This document shows, one piece after another, positions 40,447 through 51,648 of a stretch of DNA of 64,000 bases. The position numbers and the translations under genes were made by a program. Origin of the DNA: Symbiodinium sp. CCMP2592 (Eukaryota; Sar; Dinophyceae; Suessiales; Symbiodiniaceae); NCBI GenBank assembly GCA_905221615.1, contig CAJNDT010006130.1, positions 294,501-358,500 on the forward strand. Direction: 5' to 3'. Under the pieces are notes generated by a model, which was not told the DNA's origin, ran no database searches, and worked only from the letters and a program-made list of their open reading frames with translations. The stretch's first letter is position 1. Each line of letters opens with the position of its first letter.

Positions 40447-41537
40447 TTCGTCGAAACGGCTTTGCTTTCTGGAGCAAGTGTGGACATAGCAGTGAACCCT
40501 AAACGGTTTAGGGTTTAGGGTAAACCCCTAAACATGCATAGAACCAAGCCGAGTCTTGAGAATCATAGGCAAAAGGTGTGCAAGAATCCGCAGAAGACGA
40601 GCAACACGGCTGATGCGGGTTGATTCCCCAGGTGGGCAGATAATGTACATCGAGCAGCCTGAGTTCAGGCAAGAGGGACGTTCTAACGGATGGACATAGA
40701 CACTGTGGTTTTCGATGCCCGAACACCCAATACGATCGTTTGAGATTCGAGGCTCCTTGTGGTCGAGAACTTGTTTATGGGAATTGGTTCGACCGAATCG
40801 TTATCCACCCACGCAGCTTCTACTCAACTCCTTTTTGCTTTTAGGGCGCTAGGGCTTAGGCAGGTTCGGTTCGTAATCCTTAGCCAGTGGTGGTGGCGCG
40901 GCATGGCAAGTTGCAAAGCCACCGACTAAAGTCTCAGCAGCTGGCCCCTTGACACTCAACTCCGTCCGAAAACCGCTGCACGCACATCTTGTTTTTACTT
41001 CGTCGATGATTCTGTTCACTTGTATGACTTGAATTCTTCTTTTTTGCAATGTTCTTGTGGATGAATCTGTGCATAAAGCAGGAGTTCCGGCACATCCCAC
41101 TACTGTTGCCCCGCGTCCCTCCCGCTGCGGGCATTAATTAGTAGTGTACACCGCCGTCGGATCGCCGATCAGACAACCGCAATACAAAGAAACAAAAATG
41201 TCTCAGTAAACATTGCATAAGCACCTGAAAAAAGGTGTTCTAGATGATGTTGCTTTTGAACTTCCGTATTCTAACAATGCATTGCTCATGTTGGGTATCC
41301 AAGGAACCCTAAGCCCTGAACCGCCAAACCCCAAACCCACTGCCTGGAGAAGGGGTGTCGCTGCGGCCCCCACCGAATATAGACGACAACCTCCGTAGTT
41401 GAGGCAATAATAACAACGGTCATGAGTCATAACCATAATCACAATAATAAGCAGAACGATCGTAGTAGTAGTGATTATCGTACCAATGAAGAGGATGAGA
41501 AGAAGACCAATAAGGATACTCATAATCACAAGTAACA

Positions 41538-41624
41538 TGGGTAGTTGTCAATATTAGGGTCCCTTTGCGGGTCCCTATTTTAGTACGGCACCTCATATTT
41601 AGGGTGCCCAAAAAAGGGCCATAA
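41538..41624. mobile_element. family C element, right arm lost
   Basis: Left arm TGGGTAGTTGTCAATATTAG and core TAGTACGGCACCTCATATTT; the right end breaks off at GGGCCATAA and runs into CCCTAAA repeats. Confidence 0.65.
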
Positions 41625-41866
41625 CCCTAAACCCTAAACCCCCCTAAACCTTTTTTAAAAAGGTGCTTACAAAAAAAACCTAAACCCATGACTCTCCGCT
41701 GCACCTGGACGAGGCAGAGGCTGCGACCAGAACGACCCGGCTTCAAGTCCCCGTCGCTGCGGATCGGTGCGGGACCTCGCTTTGGGAGCTGTAACATGGG
41801 GGCCTAAAGAGATTACCAATAATTACTATAAGGGTTACTATAAGGGATCTATAAGACTACTATAAC

Positions 41867-41970
41867 ATAGGGGCTTAAACAATTACCTGTACTATTTTGG
41901 GGGGCTCCTTATTATAATTCTAGTCTAATGGGCCCCAGAACCCTGCTCTAATTTATTAAGACCCCTTTAC
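41867..41970. mobile_element. family G element
   Basis: Ends ATAGGGGCTTAAACAATTAC and TTATTAAGACCCCTTTACT; core GGGGGGCTCCTTATTATAAT. Confidence 0.65.
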
Positions 41971-43281
41971 TAAGAGTCTTCAATTAAGTCGGCCTCTCTT
42001 GCGCAAAGCTAAAACTGCTTAGCACAAGCGATGTTCTTAAAGATCGCCGAGGTCGTGTCGATTCGTGTCGATCGTCTGAGTCGCTGTCGCCCAGGGTTCA
42101 TCGCCAGACGACGGCTATCGCCGTCAGCATCATCACGATTATCAACAACATCACCACCGTCGCCAGCTTTTCGAAGGGTTTAAGAAAAGTTGTGACTTTA
42201 CGGGGTTCCGGCAGGCTTCTCGTTGCACTTAATTACTCGGCTAAGACTCTCTCAGAGTACAAACTCTCTAGGACACGCGGCCTGGAAACAACACCGCTTC
42301 GAAGCCCGTGTAAAGCCCTCATCAATCCCTGAGGTTCCCGTGGGCGGATTTTTCGCCGCTTGAGCGATCCAAGCGGCGTGGCATGCTATCTCGGGAGGGT
42401 AAGTGTGGTGGAAGAGGGTAAGCCGCCTTCTCTTGTGACAAGGTAGGCGGCGGCTTTGTGTTTTATGTTTGGAGTATGGATCGTGCTCAATAAGTTGCGA
42501 AGCTCCTACGGCGCAACCATCTTTGTCCCGAATTCTTAGTCCCCTGGTTTGGGCGCAAGGGTTGGTATGCTTCTCTTCTGTCGTGTTCCTGTCAGCATGG
42601 TCTTCTTGAGTCGTTTGGGCCTAGACTGCAGCCAGACAGACAGCCGAGGCAAGTGTTGCAGACATGACTAGGCAGAGATGTTCCAGGGACTTTTCGTCCT
42701 GCTACTGGCTATGCTTGAACCGCCCTATATGCTCAACTCTGAGCATAAAGTCTCCTTAGAACTTATTTTTTCATGGTTCATATACAACCCAAGAGAATAT
42801 CATTAAGATATCATCTTTTTGTGGTTCTAAGGGGAGTTAGGAACAGAAACCTGAAAGTGTTCTTGACTAGACATCTTGGCCCTGTACAGGGTGCTCAAAG
42901 TGCTTGTAGATCAGCACTGCCATCTGGGCACTCTTTGAACGAGGAATACATTCAGTAGCTCATGTCAGGCCTTTCTCAACCCCATGCCCTGCAGCTACTC
43001 CATGCTCGCAGGCTCCATTCCCACCTCGCAGAAGGCCCTGCCGATCCCCGCAAGCAGTGCTGCCCGCGTCAGGGCCCCTGAAGGAGTCTGCGGGACGTCG
43101 TGCAGGGAGTTCGGGGGTTTAAAGCTGTGCAATGCTTTGGGCCTAGGCTTTAGCAGCTGGAAGAACCCCTGCAAGTTGAAAGGTCCTGCTTTTAGGAAGA
43201 CCTGTGCAGGCCTGGAAACGTAAAGAAACAACGGCTCACTGTGGAGAGGGAATTGAGGGGTAAAGGGGCCTCCTAGAGTCG

Positions 43282-43400
43282 CAGCAATGCATACCCAGGC
43301 CCCCAGATCTAGAAAGTAGATCCCCGAATTGGGGCCCTATACTACGAAGGGTACTTTATAGGAACCCCCATTAAGGGATCTACTTTTTGGATCCTCCCGA
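43282..43400. mobile_element. family J inverted-repeat element
   Basis: CAGATCTAGAAAGTAGATCC near the left and AAGGGATCTACTTTTTGGAT near the right are inverted; single copy. Confidence 0.5.
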
Positions 43401-43594
43401 AAGTCTGGGTAAACAGTGAGGCATTGGTTGTTCTTCGATGACAGTCATTGACCCAAGCTGCCTGATCAATCCTCTTTCGTAAATGGTCTCGCTGTGTACA
43501 CATCCGGGTTGAGGCTGCGCCGCCGGCTCTCGTCAACCTGCAAACACACAGGCAGGCCCTGACTGCTTCAACACGTCGGCCCTGGGCCATGCTT

Positions 43595-43670
43595 TATCCT
43601 AAACCCTAAACCCTAAGCCCAATACTTTAAACCCAAAACTCAAAAAACCCTTACCCTTCAACTCTTTGCA
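43595..43670. repeat. CCCTAAA-like array
   Basis: Degenerate units (CCTAAACCCTAAACCCTAAG and AAACCCAAAACTC), upstream of the gene at 43900. Confidence 0.7.
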
Positions 43671-43899
43671 CCGCAAACGCCTGACCTGAAGCCTCTACAC
43701 ATCGCCCTCTCGAGCCCAAAGACGCCTCAATCTTGCGCTGCGCATTGTGAACGAATCGCTCTCGGTATCTATGCGTCCAATTGCGTCCAGGGTGCTTGCA
43801 TTCATTTCGCTGACATGTCTGTGCTGGCAGCTTCTGAGATCGAAATCCGAACCGTCGGACGTCGCGGTAAAGCCTGCCAGACAGTCTCTGTGAGCAAAG

Positions 43900-45445
43900 A
43901 TGGCTCCGTTGACGAGACTCGTGAGCTGCATCGTGGTGTCCTTGCCTTTGGCAGTTTTGACGCAAAGTGACAGCCAGTGTGCTATGCAGCTGAGCCACAC
44001 CGTCCTGAACAACAAGACCAACAAGTCCGATGCGGAGGACTTCGTGAACAAAATGGTGCAGCAGGTCTTGAGCTACCCCGCGCCAGCAGTCAACTCCGAG
44101 GTCTCCGTCAGCCGACCTCTTCTCTTCATGCACCAGTACCTTACGGATACTTAGAAATGATTTTTGGATTGGTGTTTCCTCTAATCCCTCAGAAACAGCC
44201 AGAACTATGATTGTTGCTAGGGGTCGAAGTTCAGTATAGGTACCGGGCGGGCGGCACGACCCTGCGCCAGCTTCTCTACAATGTCTCTGTCAACACCGGA
44301 GTCAAGGCTCACATCGCTTGCTCTGGCGGTGTGGACTGTCGGGAGTTTCAGATTCGCGAGGCACAAAGGGCCAAAATGGGGACCCCTACCCTATAATGGG
44401 CTGTATAATGGGTATATAATAGGTATATTATGGGTATATACCTAGGGGTCGCTATTAAGGGTCCCTCCTTTTACCCTTGGAGAGGCCAGCTCCGCCGTGT
44501 ACGGCGGCCATTTTTGCTGGCATGAGTCCTTGCAGCACCTGGGCGAGGACAAGAAGCCCTCCTGCCTCACGAACTTCCGTGAGCCAGAAGCACGCCTCAT
44601 GTCCTGCTACACGCATCGCCTCGTCACCACCAAGAAGGTTGCTCCCTGGTGCATGGGCAAGTTGGCGCCGGAGAAACTCAGGCGCACGCCCCGCAGCGGG
44701 GGGGGGGGGGGGCGGAAAATTTCTGCAGCAGTTCTCTTTCCGGAGCCCTTTTTGTAGAAGCTGTTGCAAGATGAGGTCCCCCAAACGCCAAACCCGGAGG
44801 TCAGAACAAAACTCAGGTCTATGCTGGTGAACTATGGCTGCGTCAACGAGCCTTTCCGCAGGCCGGGGCAACCCCATCGCTGCGTTGTAGACAGAAGCGG
44901 GAGACCAGAGCTTTAAGTATTGCAACGACTGCGGCTCCTACGACTCTTGTAATCACGATGGCGATGACAATGAAACTTCCCATGTCAGTCTTCTTGAGAT
45001 TATCAACCATGGTTGTTCTTGCTACCTGTACTTTCATGAATGCTGCCATCACTACAGACAATTCGCACATCGTGGTTCCGACCATCCCTGAAGACAACTC
45101 ATAGCAGTCGTAGCAGTATCGCTCACTGTGGCTATTACAATTCATGACCGTGCTCATAAAAATCGTCTACGATAGCATCATTTCGGTCCTCACCGTCAGG
45201 ATCAACACCGTGCGATCATTGCCATGATCTTACCACTTAACATCATCACCTCCTCCCCCTCCTCCTCCTCCTCTTACTACTATTTCAAGCAGTACTCGTA
45301 TCAGTGCTGGTACTAGTACACTACTACATCTACTACTGCTGCGACGGCGACTACTACTACAACTGCTACAACAACTGCAGCAACAAGAATACCAAGTACT
45401 ACTACGACCACAACCACCAGCAGCAGCAGCAGCAGCAGCAGCACC

Positions 45446-45476
<31 letters not shown>

Positions 45477-45964
45477 CCACCACCAGCACCACCAGCACCA
45501 CCAGCACCACCAGCACCACCAGCACCACCAGCACCACCAGCACCACCAGCACCACCGCCACCACCGCCGCCACCACCGCCACCACCGCCGCCACCGCCGC
45601 CGCCACCGCCACCGCCACCGCCACCGCCACCGCCACTGCCGCCGCCCCCACCACCCCCACCACCACCACCACCACCACCACCACCACCACCACCACCAGC
45701 ACCACCACCACCACCACCACCACGGCTACTAGCACGAGGAGAGCGACAACGGATGACAACCGTAAACGCAAACTACCAGCCTGGGAAGCACAGAAGAAGG
45801 AGGAGACAGAATTAGTGGGACCGGTCCTTGCACGGTCTTGCCTAAAGCGACTTTTCGACAGGCTGGGTCAGTGCGGCCTCATCTCCAAGGTTGGTGACAA
45901 GGACCGCTTGACTCGAATGCAGGTGCAGGGAGCGCTGTACGGTTTCACAGAAGCAGTGAACTAA
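43900..45964 (+). CDS. secreted Cys-containing protein, five exons, 248 aa
   Basis: Exons 43900-44135, 44240-44369, 44485-44681, 44817-44883 and 45848-45964 add up to 747 bases in one frame, with agreeing phases at all four joins. The N-terminus (MAPLTRLVSCIVVSLPLAVL) is a typical signal peptide, so the product is probably secreted or enters the secretory pathway. The mature part has about ten Cys residues, with motifs such as AHIACSGGVDC, FCWHESLQHLGEDKKPSCLT and NYGCVNEPF; no family is recognised. Donors are GT, GC, GC and GT. Intron 2 is a family I element, intron 3 is flanked by a 9-base repeat, and intron 4 holds the long CAC/CAG repeat. The last exon is the least certain: a donor before its stop could extend the gene to the exons at 46084 and beyond. 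Confidence 0.6.
44370..44484. mobile_element. family I element forming a GC-AG intron
   Basis: The intron starts GCCAAAATGGGGACCCC and ends GGGTCCCTCCTTTTACCC plus TTGGAGAG. AAAATGGGGACCC and GGGTCCCTCCTTTT are imperfect inverted arms. The core repeats TATAATGGG three times. Confidence 0.65.
44682..44816. other. intron flanked by a 9-base direct repeat
   Basis: AAACTCAGG occurs at 44674-44682 and 44809-44817, across the two splice sites, as expected of an insertion with target duplication at an AG/G site. The intron uses a GC donor and contains a run of about 15 G. Confidence 0.6.
45417..45725. repeat. CAC/CAG/CGC triplet repeat, about 300 bases, intronic
   Basis: Almost pure triplets: CAG, then CAC, then CACCAG hexamers, CCGCCA units and CAC again. 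It yields false poly-His/Gln and poly-Val frames. Confidence 0.97.
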
Positions 45965-46083
45965 ATGAAACAAAAGATAGATTAGAGCGGTAGACAAACG
46001 ACGAGATCAATAAGTTCCCACAAGTTTTAAATCCCTGAGCCTGGAATCCTCAAGCTGTCATCCCAAGTCTTTAAACCCCTGAG

Positions 46084-46175
46084 GTGTGGAACGCCACCCT
46101 GGAGACTCTGGGGCAATGCGTTCCCATCCTCGTGGACGAGCACGACACCTTCAAGGCTTGCAGAGACTCGAAGCT
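46084..46175 (+). CDS. exon candidate
   Basis: Reads VWNATLETLGQCVPILVDEH then DTFKACRDSK, after CCTGAG and before GTGATA (an in-frame TGA follows if unspliced). Likely a further exon of the gene upstream or the next one. Confidence 0.5.
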
Positions 46176-46279
46176 GTGATAATGATCCCTGTTTCCTCGG
46201 GCCCAAAGCCCCAGAACTCGTAAGCACCGAAGCCCCAAACCTCAAAATCCCTACAAGCCCTGCAGCCTGAAACAAAAAC

Positions 46280-46460
46280 GGTTAACCCTTACCTAGTAGT
46301 AGAGTAGGTAACCTTTAACCTTTTTTTGGGTAGTATAAGCCCTATATAACCCAAAAGGTCAACCTTTAGTTCCCCATGATCCCCGACAAGTAGGTTATAT
46401 AGTAGTTATATGGTAGTAATATGATAGTAATAAGGTAGTTATATGGTAGTAATGGTAGTT
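46280..46460. mobile_element. family K element and TAGTTATATGG repeats
   Basis: TAACCTTTAACC and AAGGTCAACCTTTAG around TTTTTGGGTAGTATAAGCCC form weak inverted arms; from 46390 a TAGTTATATGGTAGTAATA unit repeats three to four times. Confidence 0.4.
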
Positions 46461-46524
46461 ATAATTGCTTAAGAAAACCCTTAGGAGCTCGAGAGTTCTG
46501 AGACTCTGCAGCTCGCCGTCGCAG

Positions 46525-46855
46525 GCTGCCGTCAACACCTTCCCACAGTTCAAGACCGCCTTCTGGGCGCTCAAGAACCTTGAGCAGTTTAGAGTTCACA
46601 GTTCTTTATCAGTTTAGAGTTCAGAGTTTAAAGTTTACTGTAGGTGTTTTTTTAAAAAGTGCTGTGGTGTTGGAAAACCTTTTGAAAGCTTGCACATGTT
46701 CGGCCATGGGGCTGGACAGCTAACCCCGAATCCTGAACCCCTAGACCCTAAACCCGAGGAACTTGACTCTGAACCAGAACAAGTATGCTCACGACTGCCA
46801 GATCTCGGATGCCCATCGCCAGGCAGGTTGCAGCAGTTACAGCGAACCCCAGAAA
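46525..46855 (+). CDS. two exons joined in frame (46525-46593, 46778-46855)
   Basis: Exon one (after CGTCGCAG) reads AAVNTFPQFKTAFWALKNLE then QFR before GTTCAC. Exon two (after GAACCAG) reads NKYAHDCQISDAHRQAGCSS then YSEPQK and ends at a GT that lies inside the left arm of a family E element. Confidence 0.5.
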
Positions 46856-46925
46856 GTTGGAACATGGGTTTAAGATGATTCGTGCTAGGATTAATGATGT
46901 CCCAACTTTCTGGCTTCTACCATAC
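46848..46925. mobile_element. family E element supplying a splice donor
   Basis: Arms CCAGAAAGTTGGAACATGG and GTCCCAACTTTCTGG. The donor is GTTGG within the arm (46856) and an AG follows the right end (46929), giving a 74-base intron. Confidence 0.65.
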
Positions 46926-47287
46926 ACAGCTTGTCATCCGTAGTTCCCTGAGATCTTAAGGGGTAAAGCACGTGCAGCACCTTTGGGACAAGGCTCCACA
47001 TGTCTCATGCAGAGGTTATGCTATCAGTTGCCATCAGGTAAAGGCCATGAACTCCGGACCATAAACAGTAAAATTTCAGCTGCCGACGCCATTCCAGCAC
47101 CCTCGAACCTAGACTTCGCGTTCGTAGAAGCCATCCGAAACACGCAGTTGTCCCGAAGGCCATAACCCGGAAGACTAAAGCCGCAACTAACCTCAACACA
47201 TGTACAAGTATACGCAATACCCTGCCCCCCCACCCACCCCCACGCGCACAGAGGAACACCTGGTTTTTAACTATATACTCCGGCTAG

Positions 47288-47374
47288 GTCATCAAGGAGC
47301 TCGCTGGACCCGAGGCGATGCTGTACGCAGCTGCGAAGCAGCGCGCACTGCGCATCCAAGAGCACTTCCATTGA
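47288..47374 (+). CDS. terminal exon candidate
   Basis: Reads VIKELAGPEAMLYAAAKQRA then LRIQEHFH and TGA, after CCGGCTAG. Confidence 0.5.
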   Translation, partial: VIKELAGPEAMLYAAAKQRALRIQEHFH

Positions 47375-47479
47375 GCACCTGAGCTAGATAGGCATGTGAT
47401 GGAAATGTGCTCTCAAGGCTTGGGGCTTGAGATTTTGCGTGTACGGGCTTGGGGTTTGCAGCCGTGTGTGGTTTTGTAG

Positions 47480-47536
47480 CCTCAGACCAAGGAGCACAAC
47501 ATTTTCAACGGCTCAAAGAGCCAAGAGGCAGCCTGA
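47480..47536 (+). CDS. small terminal exon candidate
   Basis: Reads PQTKEHNIFNGSKSQEAA and TGA, after GTTTTGTAG. It may be an alternative or the next 3' exon to 47288-47374. Confidence 0.4.
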   Translation, partial: PQTKEHNIFNGSKSQEAA

Positions 47537-48183
47537 TTGAAGTAACTTAGCTTCCAGGACTGCGCCGAGTTTTCAACCAAGCACCCCCTCTAAGGGGGGG
47601 AATCAAGATGCATCGGTTGCAAAATTTTGCTTGCCGATACCAGACTCAGACTTCTGCTTTTTCTCGCACACCGTCTCGCAAACTTTCGCTCAGCTTGGGA
47701 ATCCCTAATGAGTTAAAACTTGTGCCCAGAGCTCATGTTCAGTGGGGAATACAGACGTACACTGCACAGCTGGGTGCAGGGTGTGGCTAACTGCCTGTGA
47801 CTCCAGTAAGTAAGGGATTGAAGCACCCAAAGGCTCGTGCTCGAACATCTGGCCCCGAAACCGTTAAAACCCCTTTCCTGCAGCCCTGACTAATATACTA
47901 TACTGTAATATACTATATAGTATAAACTAACATCCGACACACTTTGGTAGAATTCCTTCCTGGATTCCTTGCGCAGGGCCGTGCCGAGCGCCATTCGCAG
48001 GCGGATGGCACGGCGGCTCGAACAGCGGCTGGAAGGTGGGCCTTGAAATGAGGTTGTACTTGGATGTAGCATGATGGTGGTGGTTGCACATGCTAGTTTC
48101 AATATGGGTCGGTTCGGGGTGCGCATCCTCTATGGCAGACAGAGAGATGGAGACAGAGTCATTCCACGTGCGTCGCACTCTGC

Positions 48184-48187
<4 letters not shown>

Positions 48188-48218
<31 letters not shown>
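48188..48218. repeat. TC dinucleotide repeat
   Basis: Fifteen TC units. A second CT-rich tract lies at 48788-48830. Confidence 0.95.
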
Positions 48219-48220
<2 letters not shown>

Positions 48221-49206
48221 GAAGTCCTGGACAGGCCACCTTGCCTCAACAAGAACACAGGAACCACAACAGTTTTCCATAGACTCAACAAGAACAGTGA
48301 AACGACAACAGTTTACCTTATCTAAAAAAGTATATGTAATTCGTACAAGAATAGGACTTAGCTCCGTAGTTCCTGAAAACATCGCAAAGCCAGAAAGCTC
48401 AGGGTGGTTTGTCGTCTCTCATCAACAAAATCCGACACAATTCAAAAGTGGGTCTGCTTTGGATAGGCAAGACAGACGAAGTCACCCGAACCCCGAAGTA
48501 TTAAGCTTTCAGCCTCGAAAATTCGTAACAGGAGATGTGCTAGACACCTCTGGCCTTCGACGCATCTTGGGTGAGGTCGCACAGGCCAGATCCAGGGTTG
48601 GTGACGGTGACTTATAGATCCCTAAACCCTAAACCCTAAACCCTCCCTGTCTTCTTGGCGTTATATGCCTTACTTACTGTACTGCTATAGTGCTGATGAA
48701 TTATGTGACGGTTTGTATGCAGGTTTGTATACATATGTAGGTGCACCTTACATACGTAGATTAAGTACTCTCGTTTTGTTTTTCTCTATCCCTCTCTCTC
48801 TCTCTCTCCCTCTCCCTCGCTCCCTCTCTATAGACAGACAAGTATGTTCTTTCTATGTTGATACTTGTGTTTTACGTCTATGTCAATATTTGTATTACGT
48901 AGATAACTTTGGTTGCATTTGTTTGCCTGTTCATTTGTACGTGATATTTACGTGCGGCGTTCCCATCCGTGAGCGCCACCTTATCTCGACTGCAACATCT
49001 TCAACATGGAAGCAGAATGCATTATCACTTGCGGTTGACTGCTCTGTGACGGATGGGTCCTTGCATGTCTCGATGTTTGGCGGCTCCGGGCTTGCCCGAA
49101 ACCCCAAACCCGAAACCTACTGTAAGTTCCCTCGGAGGAGGCAGGGCGACCCTATTGTAGAACCCTATAGTACCCTTCAAGGGGACCCTACCATATATCC
49201 CTGCAG

Positions 49207-49321
49207 CAATGTGGGAAGCTGATTAAGAAACGCTGGGCCTATAAGCCCCAAATAAATAGTAGGATTCATATAAGGAACCTTAATAAAGGCCCAAGGTTTC
49301 TTAATCAGGTTCCTACATTAC
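49207..49321. mobile_element. family F element
   Basis: Arms AATGTGGGAAGCTGATTAAG and TCTTAATCAGGTTCCTACATT, 20 bases with few mismatches; core AATAGTAGGATTCATATAAG resembles family A's core. Confidence 0.75.
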
Positions 49322-49356
49322 CAGAGAACCCTATAGTACTGTAGTACCCTTTGTAG

Positions 49357-49440
49357 GAGGCGGCGAAAGAGCTCTCCGGTGGAGACCTCTGCATGCGGCA
49401 GATCCTTCGAAGCCTCGGTCCCTTCACTTGCACTTTTAGG
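49357..49440 (+). CDS. exon candidate
   Basis: Reads EAAKELSGGDLCMRQILRSL then GPFTCTFR, after TTTGTAG and ending AGG/GTTTAGGG. A telomere-like array begins at the donor. Confidence 0.55.
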
Positions 49441-49625
49441 GTTTAGGGCTTCGGGTTTTAGGGTTTGCAGCTCAGGGTTCGGGGCTTGGGGCGTAGGGTT
49501 TAGAGCTTAGGGTTTAGAGCTTGGGGCTTAGGGCTGAGGGTGTAGGGTTTAGGGTTTTAGGCTTTCGGGATTGGGGCTTAGGGCATCTCATGGATTCAGG
49601 AATTTGTTAGAGGGTTTAGGGTGCC
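49436..49625. repeat. TTTAGGG telomere-like array
   Basis: About twenty degenerate TTTAGGG/GCTTAGGG units, the longest G-rich array of this window on the plus strand. Confidence 0.85.
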
Positions 49626-50872
49626 GAGGATTCAGGCAAAAGGCGTCCTATGGCCGTTGGCTCGGCTTTCAGCTCCAGCCTGAAACTGAAACACATCATG
49701 TCCCTGAGTTGCCCATCATGTCGATGAGTTGCCAAGCCCATCAGGACACTGCGACGCCCTACTCTACGAGCTCGCCTCTTGCGCAACTCGCCTGCATGCC
49801 GTGCAGGGGTGTGATTGTGCTCTCTGTTACAGTTGTAGTTGTCGCCCGAGAGCATGCACTTGTACTCTTCCTTGAGTTTCCCTGCCACGCCAGAGTTGAA
49901 TGAACCTCATGAAGACAGGCAGATACCGATAAGTGCTTGTCAACCGCCGTCCTCCTCTTGGCTGTCACATCTGAAGGCCACACAAGCGCGGAAGCTGCCC
50001 ATTGCAATACGGCGGCTGCGGGAAGAGATTTGCCTTGAAGCCGGTGCATCCATGCCTTTCCTAAGCTACTACGGCCCAGGTTTTGCAAGCTCCCTAACCA
50101 GGTCCGAAAGCCTTCCCGCTAGCTTCAGTTCCCTAAACCTAAAAAGACCCCCAAGTGCTCTGAGCCTTAGCCGACCCGAGGGCGCTGGCCCAAAAGCCGT
50201 AGATGTTCGCTTTGGTTCGATTTATCTGAAGGAGTGTTTAGGGGCTGATCTCCTACATCAAGGAATATGGGTTTGCTTGGGCTTTAGGGCCCTAAACCCT
50301 AAACCCTTGGAAGCACACCGTCGCCCGGTTTTGTGGGTTTTGCAGAAGGACTTTGGAGCTTTGGGGCCCCGCTGAGTTTCTGGGGGGGTCGGGTTTGGCG
50401 CGAGGCGTTTCAGGCTCTGAAACTTAGGGCTGTCTCGGCTGTGGTCTTGGTATTAGCAAATTAGGGAAACAAGGGCTTCAAGGTTTTCAGGGTTTTGATT
50501 CCAGATGTAGAAATTTATGCCTAGGCTCTGGGGACAAAGAGCAGGAACAACGTTCTTGAGCCGGGAGGCTACCACCGACTACTGTACTGGAAAGCGTGAC
50601 AGCCTCTCGGGGTCACCGGTGTGGGGCAGGCTCAGGTGTGACTGCTATTCTGCCACACCCGGAAGGCAGGCGGAGCCATATTAATAATGCTAAGTCCGGA
50701 GTTCTAACATGGCCGGCCAAGTCAACAGAATGCGCTAGCTCGAAGTCCCAAACCCCAAACCCCATTTAAGCCTGAAGCCTCGCAGCCTCAAACACGAAGC
50801 CCAGAATCCTGAGTCCCCGAAGCCCTGTAAACCCAGATGACATCAACCTTGATCCCGTAAGAAGCTGCTTAG

Positions 50873-50950
50873 GAAGCCGCTTGGCGCGGCAGCAGCGTGT
50901 CGCTAACGGCCACGAGGCACCTCCTGCAGCAGGCTGTCGGTGTCCCGGCA
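50873..50950 (+). CDS. exon candidate
   Basis: 26 codons, EAAWRGSSVSLTATRHLLQQ then AVGVPA, between CTGCTTAG and GTTTGG; phase 0 at both ends. Confidence 0.5.
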
Positions 50951-50969
50951 GTTTGGTTTCAGGGTTTAG

Positions 50970-51092
50970 GGATTTAGATCCTAAACCCTACCTTAACCCC
51001 AAATAACCTATGTTTTAGCGTTCCTTATTATGATTTCTTTATATAAGTCCCTAAACAGGTATAGGTTATTCGGGGTTAAGGCAAACCCTAAA
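50970..51092. mobile_element. family L inverted-repeat element
   Basis: CCTTAACCCCAAATAACCTA at the left and TAGGTTATTCGGGGTTAAGG at the right are inverted copies; the outer ends carry CCTAAACC and AACCCTAAAG. Coding-like sequence (SEAHELSSRRRFLLLLDTVA) follows directly. Confidence 0.75.
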
Positions 51093-51175
51093 GCGTCGGA
51101 AGCGCACGAGTTAAGCTCGCGGAGGCGCTTTCTCCTGCTTTTGGATACTGTCGCGAGCCGCTTGTGCCAGCTGAG

Positions 51176-51648
51176 GCCTCGAGACCTTGCACAGCCGCCT
51201 TGTGCAGAGCCTGCTGAAGGCCTTCACCAACCTTGGGGTGGGGACCAACGCCCGTTGCTCTCTGGGCCATAGCATGGATCGGGTACCACTGCCCAGCCTG
51301 CCTGTGGGCGACGAAAGCCCCATCTGCCACCGTTGCGAGCGAACTGCCGAGGAGTTGCTGAGGGCTGCAGCTGGGTTCTTGTTAAGGAATTTAGTTAAAG
51401 TTACCATAATAGGGATCTGTAGTAAGAAGTATTATGGTTTCCTTATAATTTTTACGGACACCGATATTATTTACTATAGATCCCTATTATGGTAACTTAA
51501 ACACTGGTAACTTGAAATAAAATCCCGTCACAAGAACCCAGGCAGGCCAGGAAGCGCCTTTTGAGCCCTGGTGGAAGTGTCGCGGCTGCGCTGCCAAAAG
51601 CCGCGACGTCTTCCTCTGCACCTTCGTAGCTGAGTTAAGGCCCGTGTA
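51176..51648 (+). CDS. two exons joined over a family B element (51176-51370, 51541-51648)
   Basis: Exon one includes LVQSLLKAFTNLGVGTNARC and ESPICHRCERTAEELLRAA. With a GC donor at 51371, exon two reads AGQEAPFEPWWKCRGCAAKS then RDVFLCTFVAEL, giving two CxxC pairs, possibly a zinc-binding site. A GT donor (51376) gives another open frame (ARKRLLSPGGSVAAALPKAA). The first is preferred for its Cys pattern. Confidence 0.45.
51371..51540. mobile_element. family B element forming an intron
   Basis: Arms CTGGGTTCTTGTTAAGGAAT and CACAAGAACCCAG; the inner GGGATC unit occurs twice in inverted orientation, making this copy longer. GCAG borders both ends, fitting a 4-base target duplication. Confidence 0.8.

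Noticed and set aside
45304-45771. Long poly-His/Gln (plus) and poly-Val (minus) frames
   Set aside because: Created by the CAC/CAG repeat, which lies in an intron of the gene at 43900.
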